Shown in pieces: positions 6,549 through 9,656 of a stretch of 9,656 nt of DNA. The position numbers and the translations under genes were made by a program. Origin of the DNA: an uncultured Eubacteriales bacterium (GTDB lineage: Bacteria; Bacillota; Clostridia; Christensenellales; Pumilibacteraceae); assembly GCA_900553005.1 (NCBI GenBank), contig USBU01000030.1, positions 1 through 9,656 of the forward strand, written 5' to 3'. The notes below the pieces were generated by a model. The model ran no database searches. It was not told where the DNA came from and saw nothing but the letters and a program-made list of their open reading frames with translations. Each line of letters starts with the position of its first letter. The first letter of the stretch is position 1.

Positions 6549-7468
6549 GGGGAATTTACTGCTTCGACCTTAACGGGGAAAAGCTTGTTTTTACCGAGAA
6601 GATACCTATTTCACGTCCCATGTATCTTGCCGCGGAAGGAGAGAGGCTCTATGCGGTATGCGCAGGCGAGAGCGGTAGCGGCGGCAGTCTGGTTTCGTTT
6701 AAGCTTAAGGACGGCCGGATAGAAGACGTTGATTTTTCGGTTTCGTCGTTGGGCGTCGAGCCGTGTCACCTGTGCGCGGACCGCGGAGAAATCTACGTTG
6801 TAAATTACGGTTCGGGAAATGCTGTAAAATTTCCGGAGGGTAAAATCGTTTCGCATCGGGGCAGCGGAGTCAATCCCGTCCGTCAGGATGCGGCGCATAC
6901 GCACATGGCTTGTTTTTCGCCGCGCCGCAACAGAGTTTTCGTGACGGATTTAGGCCTGGATAAAATATTTGTTTACGACCGCGGTCTTAACTATGTTTCG
7001 GCGGTTAGCTTGCCGGCGGGCTGCGGGCCCAGGCATATTGCGCTGTCGCCGGACGGCAGATATGCGTATTGCGTTAACGAGCTTATTCCGTCGGTTTGCG
7101 TTTTAAGTTATGCGCAGGGAGCTTTGGAGTATCTTGATACGGTCGAATACCCTGTTGAAATCGGCTTTGACAATACCGCCGCGGCGCTGCGTATTAACGC
7201 GGACGGCAGCAGGCTTTACGTGTCGGTGCGCGGAGAAAACACCGTTGCGGCGTTCGGCGCGGAGGGAGCAAAGGTTGCGTTTTTATCAAAGACCTCGTGC
7301 GGCGGCGATTCTCCTCGGGATATAAATATTACTCCGTGCGGAAAATATCTTATCAGCTGTAATGAAAAATCCGACAGCGTTGCCGTTTTTTCGCTTAAGG
7401 ATGACGGACTTAAACAAATTTATTCCCTGGACGGTATTCCGCACCCATTGGCCGTGCTGTTTTATTGA
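6512..7468 (+). CDS. Lactonase family (6-phosphogluconolactonase-like, YbhE/Pgl type) seven-bladed propeller
   Basis: A 318-aa protein of the cytoplasmic propeller lactonase family, which includes the 6-phosphogluconolactonase YbhE/Pgl. Landmarks are GVEPCHL (81-87), NYGSGNAV (98-105), AHTH (128-131), VTDLGLDK (144-151), G172-P-R174-H175 followed by SPDGRYAY (179-186) and NE (189-190), and D266-S-P-R269 followed by ITPCGKYL. The repeated SPDG/NADG/TPCG turns mark the blades. The Arg and His residues of the family active-site region are present. The start is a GTG; no ATG lies before residue 37, which would cut off the first blade. It may hydrolyse 6-phosphogluconolactone, or another sugar-acid lactone, given the GH43-like gene before it and uronate genes after it. 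A terminator follows at 7530. The family is secure; the substrate is not. Confidence 0.85.
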   Translation: MSRAFIASSADDGGIYCFDLNGEKLVFTEKIPISRPMYLAAEGERLYAVCAGESGSGGSLVSFKLKDGRIEDVDFSVSSLGVEPCHLCADRGEIYVVNYGSGNAVKFPEGKIVSHRGSGVNPVRQDAAHTHMACFSPRRNRVFVTDLGLDKIFVYDRGLNYVSAVSLPAGCGPRHIALSPDGRYAYCVNELIPSVCVLSYAQGALEYLDTVEYPVEIGFDNTAAALRINADGSRLYVSVRGENTVAAFGAEGAKVAFLSKTSCGGDSPRDINITPCGKYLISCNEKSDSVAVFSLKDDGLKQIYSLDGIPHPLAVLFY

Positions 7469-7529
7469 AGTATTATCTGAAAATATCGTTTGTTGCAGCA
7501 TTAAAAATTAAAAACAAAATATTTTTACG

Positions 7530-7571
7530 TCCGGCGTTGTTGTTTTCGGTAATTACGGCGCCGGATTTTTT
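7530..7571 (+). terminator. Rho-independent terminator after the lactonase gene
   Basis: TCCGGCG (7530-7536) pairs with CGCCGGA (7559-7565). The stem can extend inward by two G-U pairs, a G-C and a U-A pair, to 11 bp with a 14-nt loop. Six T residues follow at once (7566-7571). It sits 62 nt past the lactonase stop and separates that operon from uxaBA. Confidence 0.82.
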
Positions 7572-7598
7572 GTCGCATTCGTTTGACATTTCTATAAT
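7570..7598 (+). promoter_or_regulatory. Secondary overlapping promoter candidate for uxaBA
   Basis: TTGTCG (7570-7575, four of six matches to TTGACA), 17 bp, then a perfect TATAAT (7593-7598). It is shifted exactly 13 bp upstream of the main promoter and overlaps both it and the end of the terminator T-tract. Transcription would start near 7605. Confidence 0.4.
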
Positions 7599-7611
7599 AT
7601 AATTATATAAT
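7583..7611 (+). promoter_or_regulatory. Consensus sigma-A promoter of uxaBA
   Basis: TTGACA (7583-7588), a 17-bp spacer and TATAAT (7606-7611) match the housekeeping sigma consensus in all twelve positions with ideal spacing, in an AT-rich stretch. Transcription should start near 7618, giving a leader of about 38 nt and placing the palindromic operator at the first transcribed bases. Confidence 0.88.
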
Positions 7612-7616
7612 ACAAC

Positions 7617-7636
7617 AAATGTAAACGTTTACATTT
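7617..7636. promoter_or_regulatory. 20-bp perfect palindromic operator (LacI-family/CcpA cre type)
   Basis: AAATGTAAACGTTTACATTT is a perfect palindrome centred on CG, the hallmark of LacI-family operators. Bases 7619-7633 also fit the CcpA cre consensus WTGNAANCGNWWNCW at every defined position. It starts 6 nt after the -10 box, at the predicted start of transcription, where a bound repressor would block RNA polymerase. Either a dedicated uronate repressor of the LacI family or CcpA could bind; no regulator gene is in the window. Confidence 0.85.
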
Positions 7637-7644
7637 ATGTTTTT

Positions 7645-7650
7645 AAGGAG
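7645..7650 (+). promoter_or_regulatory. Ribosome binding site of uxaB
   Basis: AAGGAG, 5 nt before the ATG at 7656. It fixes this start rather than the later in-frame Met30, which begins closer to the cofactor-binding strand. Confidence 0.85.
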
Positions 7651-7655
7651 TTTTT

Positions 7656-9116
7656 ATGGGAAAAAGCACATTGAGCGGCAGAATTAAACCCAGGCTTAAC
7701 GCCGGCTGTCTTACTATAGCGGAAAGAAAAAAACGGGACGGTATGCCTGTTAAAATCGTATGCTTCGGAGAAGGTAATTTCATACGGGCTTTCGTAGGAT
7801 ATATGGTCGAGCGCATGAACAGATTTCGCGGCTTTAACGGTGCTTTCGTTACGGTTCAGGGGTTAGAAAAAGGCCGCGCGGATGAGATCAACGCCGCGGA
7901 CGGATTATATGAAATTATGATGCGTGGCGGTACATGCTCAAAGCCCCTTGAAAAACTTATGCTGGTAAAATCGCTGAAAGGTTGCGTCGATCCCTATAAA
8001 AATTACGGCGAGCTTCTTTCCCTTGCCGGCGGCCGGGAGCTTAAGGCTGTTTTTTCAAATACTACGGAATTCGGCATAGCGTATTCAAGGGAGGATTTCG
8101 GAGCGGTTCATCGTAATTTTCCCAATAAATTGACGCGGTTTCTGTTCGAGCGTTTCAGTGTTTTCAGCGGCAGCGAGGACAGCACTTTGGACGTTATTCC
8201 GCTGGAGCTCATAGAAAACAACGGTAAAAAGCTTAAGGAAACGGTGCTCAGGGTTGCCCGAGAATGGAATCTTAGCGGAAGTTTTATCAAGTGGCTGGAA
8301 AGTTGCCGTTTTTACGACACGCTTGTTGACAGAATCGTATCCGGTTATGTCCCGGAAGCGGATTTATGCGGCGAAACGCGCTTTGACGACAGGCTTCTCG
8401 ATGTTTGCGAGCCGTTTTTCCTGTTTGTTCTGGAGGGCGATGAGGGAATCGGGCAAAGGCTTCCTTTTGTATCGTTCGGCAGGGAAGTAATCGCAAACGG
8501 TAATTTAAAATTTTACCGCGACCGCAAGGTGCGTATTCTGAACGGAGCGCATACGGCGTTATTCGCGCTTTGTCTCTTGGACGGCGCGGAAACCGTTGAG
8601 CAGGCGGTGTGCGACGAGGTTTATAATAAGTTTTTACGCGCCGCGTTGTTTAAAGAGATAATTCCGGCTTTCGGCGCCGCCGGCGCCGAAAATTATGCCG
8701 AAGAGGTTATAAAGCGTTTTTACAATCCTTTTCTCAATCATCGTTTCGAGTCTATAGCGCTCAATTCGGTGTCTAAATTCGTTGTTCGCGTGTTGGTGTC
8801 TGTCAAAGATTACGTCGAAAGGTTTTCCTCCGCGCCTCCGCTGTTAAGCATGTCCTTGGCGGCTATGATTGTATTTTACGAGCGCGGCAGTCGGGTGTCG
8901 GACAGTCCTGATGTTATAAACGCGTTTGCTGCGGCGTTTTGCAAGGTTGATACGTGGCAAAAAATCAACGCGGTTCTCTCATTAAGCGAACTGTGGGGAC
9001 AGGATTTAAATCGGATGCCGGGTCTCGGCAGGCTGACTCTTGAGGCATACGAGCTTATCGTGTCCATAGGCGCGCGCAAGGCGGCGGAGGAGTTTACGGA
9101 AAGATATTATGGATGA
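7656..9116 (+). CDS. uxaB: Tagaturonate reductase (altronate oxidoreductase) UxaB
   Basis: Interconverts D-tagaturonate and D-altronate with NAD(H) in the galacturonate branch of hexuronate breakdown; cytoplasmic. The 486-aa length matches E. coli UxaB (about 483). The N-terminal dinucleotide-binding region has K33-I-V-C-F-G-E-G-N-F-I-R-A-F, close to the UxaB QFGEGNFLRAF signature. SNTTEFGI (134-141) and DTLVDRIV (221-228) follow. The catalytic set of the long-chain polyol dehydrogenase family is present as K291, N296 and H299 in KVRILNGAHT, with the same spacing as K295/N300/H303 of Pseudomonas mannitol dehydrogenase. YNPFLNHRF (356-364) is also typical. A mannitol or fructuronate reductase (UxuB) is the alternative, but the motif wording and the following uxaA favour UxaB. 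It overlaps uxaA by 8 nt and is controlled by the promoter and operator just upstream. Confidence 0.92.
   Translation: MGKSTLSGRIKPRLNAGCLTIAERKKRDGMPVKIVCFGEGNFIRAFVGYMVERMNRFRGFNGAFVTVQGLEKGRADEINAADGLYEIMMRGGTCSKPLEKLMLVKSLKGCVDPYKNYGELLSLAGGRELKAVFSNTTEFGIAYSREDFGAVHRNFPNKLTRFLFERFSVFSGSEDSTLDVIPLELIENNGKKLKETVLRVAREWNLSGSFIKWLESCRFYDTLVDRIVSGYVPEADLCGETRFDDRLLDVCEPFFLFVLEGDEGIGQRLPFVSFGREVIANGNLKFYRDRKVRILNGAHTALFALCLLDGAETVEQAVCDEVYNKFLRAALFKEIIPAFGAAGAENYAEEVIKRFYNPFLNHRFESIALNSVSKFVVRVLVSVKDYVERFSSAPPLLSMSLAAMIVFYERGSRVSDSPDVINAFAAAFCKVDTWQKINAVLSLSELWGQDLNRMPGLGRLTLEAYELIVSIGARKAAEEFTERYYG
8669..8691. repeat. 11-bp GC-rich inverted repeat inside uxaB
   Basis: TTTCGGCGCCG (8669-8679) and CGGCGCCGAAA (8681-8691) are exact reverse complements around a single central C. 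The region encodes an Ala/Gly-rich surface-like segment (FGAAGAEN, about 339-346). No function is shown; it may simply reflect Ala/Gly codon choice. Confidence 0.5.
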
Positions 9117-9607
9117 TTTTATTATACTCAACGGCAACGACAACGTTGCGGTCGCGCTTAGGCCGATGAGGGCGGGGCGGACAGCGGCAGGATTATCTAT
9201 TAAGGACGACGTTCCGCAGTATCATAAATTCGCTTTAAGCGATATACCTTGCGGCGGAGGAGTAATAAAGTACGGTCATTGTATAGGTACGGCCTCACGG
9301 AATATATACCGCGGCGAATGGGTGCATACGTTTAATTTGGTAAGCGCTGTAAGCAAAGCGGGCAATCAAGTCTGCGTCGATTTGTTTAAGCCGGAATTTG
9401 CGGAAAGCTTCGATGATGATATTGCGTTTACGGGTTATGTCCGGGGCGACGGGCGCGTCGGCATACGCAACGAAATATGGATAATACCTACGGTCGGCTG
9501 CGTCAACGAGCTTTGTCGGCGGCTTGCGGGACGTTTTTCCGGGCGTCAAGTATATGCTTTTACTCACGATGCAGGCTGCTCTCAATGCGGCCGCGACGAA
9601 AATAATA
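9109..9607 (+). CDS. uxaA: Altronate dehydratase UxaA, 3' partial
   Basis: UxaA removes water from D-altronate to give 2-keto-3-deoxy-D-gluconate, the step after UxaB. The first 166 residues remain, about one third of the usual ~495. Residues 1-80 form the small SAF-type domain: DNVAVALRPM (11-20), HKFALSDI (39-46), VIKYG (52-56), IGTA (59-62) and GEWVHT (69-74). The large domain begins with FTGYVRGDGRVGIRNE (107-122), IIPTVGCVN (125-133) and GCSQC (156-160). These match E. coli UxaA closely in order and wording, from memory. Where E. coli has GDDHINT, this protein has GRDENN, then the contig end. The ATG overlaps the uxaB stop by 8 nt, with a weak GGAAAG SD at 9098-9103. The truncation is caused by adapter at 9608. 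Confidence 0.93.
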
Positions 9608-9656
9608 CTGTCTCTTATACACATCTCCGAGCCCACGAGACGGAGCTACATCTCGT
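9608..9656. other. Nextera i7 sequencing adapter, inverted (artefact)
   Basis: Bases 9608-9641 are the reverse complement of the Nextera read-2 adapter (mosaic end at 9608-9626). GGAGCTAC (9642-9649) is the same index as at the left end, and ATCTCGT (9650-9656) continues into P7. This is not genomic sequence; the apparent uxaA frame past 9607 is meaningless. Confidence 0.98.

Noticed and set aside
7469..7529. Possible small gene or RNA in the AT-rich stretch after the lactonase
   Set aside because: Only A/T-rich sequence, with no SD-start pair or stable structure before the terminator.
9295..9636. Minus-strand 113-aa reading frame beginning MGSEMCIRDS
   Set aside because: The first ten residues are translated Nextera adapter (9607-9636), a common contaminant start in databases. 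The rest is antisense to uxaA.

Overview
The window is a metagenome- or single-cell-style contig whose two ends are sequencing adapter. Bases 1-46 and 9608-9656 are Nextera i7-side adapter carrying the same 8-base index in opposite orientations. The real insert is about 47-9607. The genes cut at each end (metF on the left, uxaA on the right) are truncated by the library or assembly, not by biology.

All nine genes lie on the + strand. The organism looks like an uncultured Bacillota, probably Clostridia-like. Supporting signs are a split MetH with a stand-alone reactivation protein, purine-rich Shine-Dalgarno (SD) sites (GGAGGA, AAGGAG), a lipobox signal peptide, an AT-rich intergenic region with a perfect sigma-A-type promoter, and a cre/LacI-type operator. 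This placement is inference; no rRNA or other marker gene is present.

Region 1 (47-3770) is a methionine/one-carbon operon. It holds metF (methylene-THF reductase, 5' end missing), a stand-alone MetH activation-domain protein, and a short MetH with homocysteine, pterin, cap and B12 domains but no C-terminal activation domain. Gaps are 3 nt and a 4-nt ATGA overlap. MetF makes methyl-THF, MetH passes the methyl group to homocysteine through cobalamin, and the small protein is expected to rescue oxidised cobalamin with SAM.

Region 2 (3791-5595) encodes a membrane-anchored endonuclease/exonuclease/phosphatase-family protein with a complete active-site set, and a small lipoprotein of unknown function. 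An 11-bp perfect inverted repeat and a candidate promoter lie between them.

Region 3 (5624-7468) is a cytoplasmic five-bladed propeller resembling glycoside hydrolase family 43, followed 6 nt later by a seven-bladed lactonase-family protein. The lactonase GTG start sits in a hairpin loop, which suggests translational coupling.

Region 4 (7469-9607) begins with a rho-independent terminator. It is followed by two overlapping promoters (one a perfect TTGACA-17-TATAAT) and a perfect 20-bp palindromic operator. These drive uxaB (tagaturonate reductase) and uxaA (altronate dehydratase, 3' end missing), the galacturonate branch of hexuronate catabolism. With the GH43-like enzyme and lactonase upstream, regions 3-4 suggest a plant-polysaccharide/uronic-acid use locus.

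I see no tRNA, rRNA, CRISPR array, insertion sequence or phage gene. No stretch longer than 300 bases lacks a gene; the largest gap is 7469-7655. I do not see an evidently new biological system. The most noteworthy points are the uxaBA control region, the structured lactonase start and the two uncharacterised cell-surface genes.
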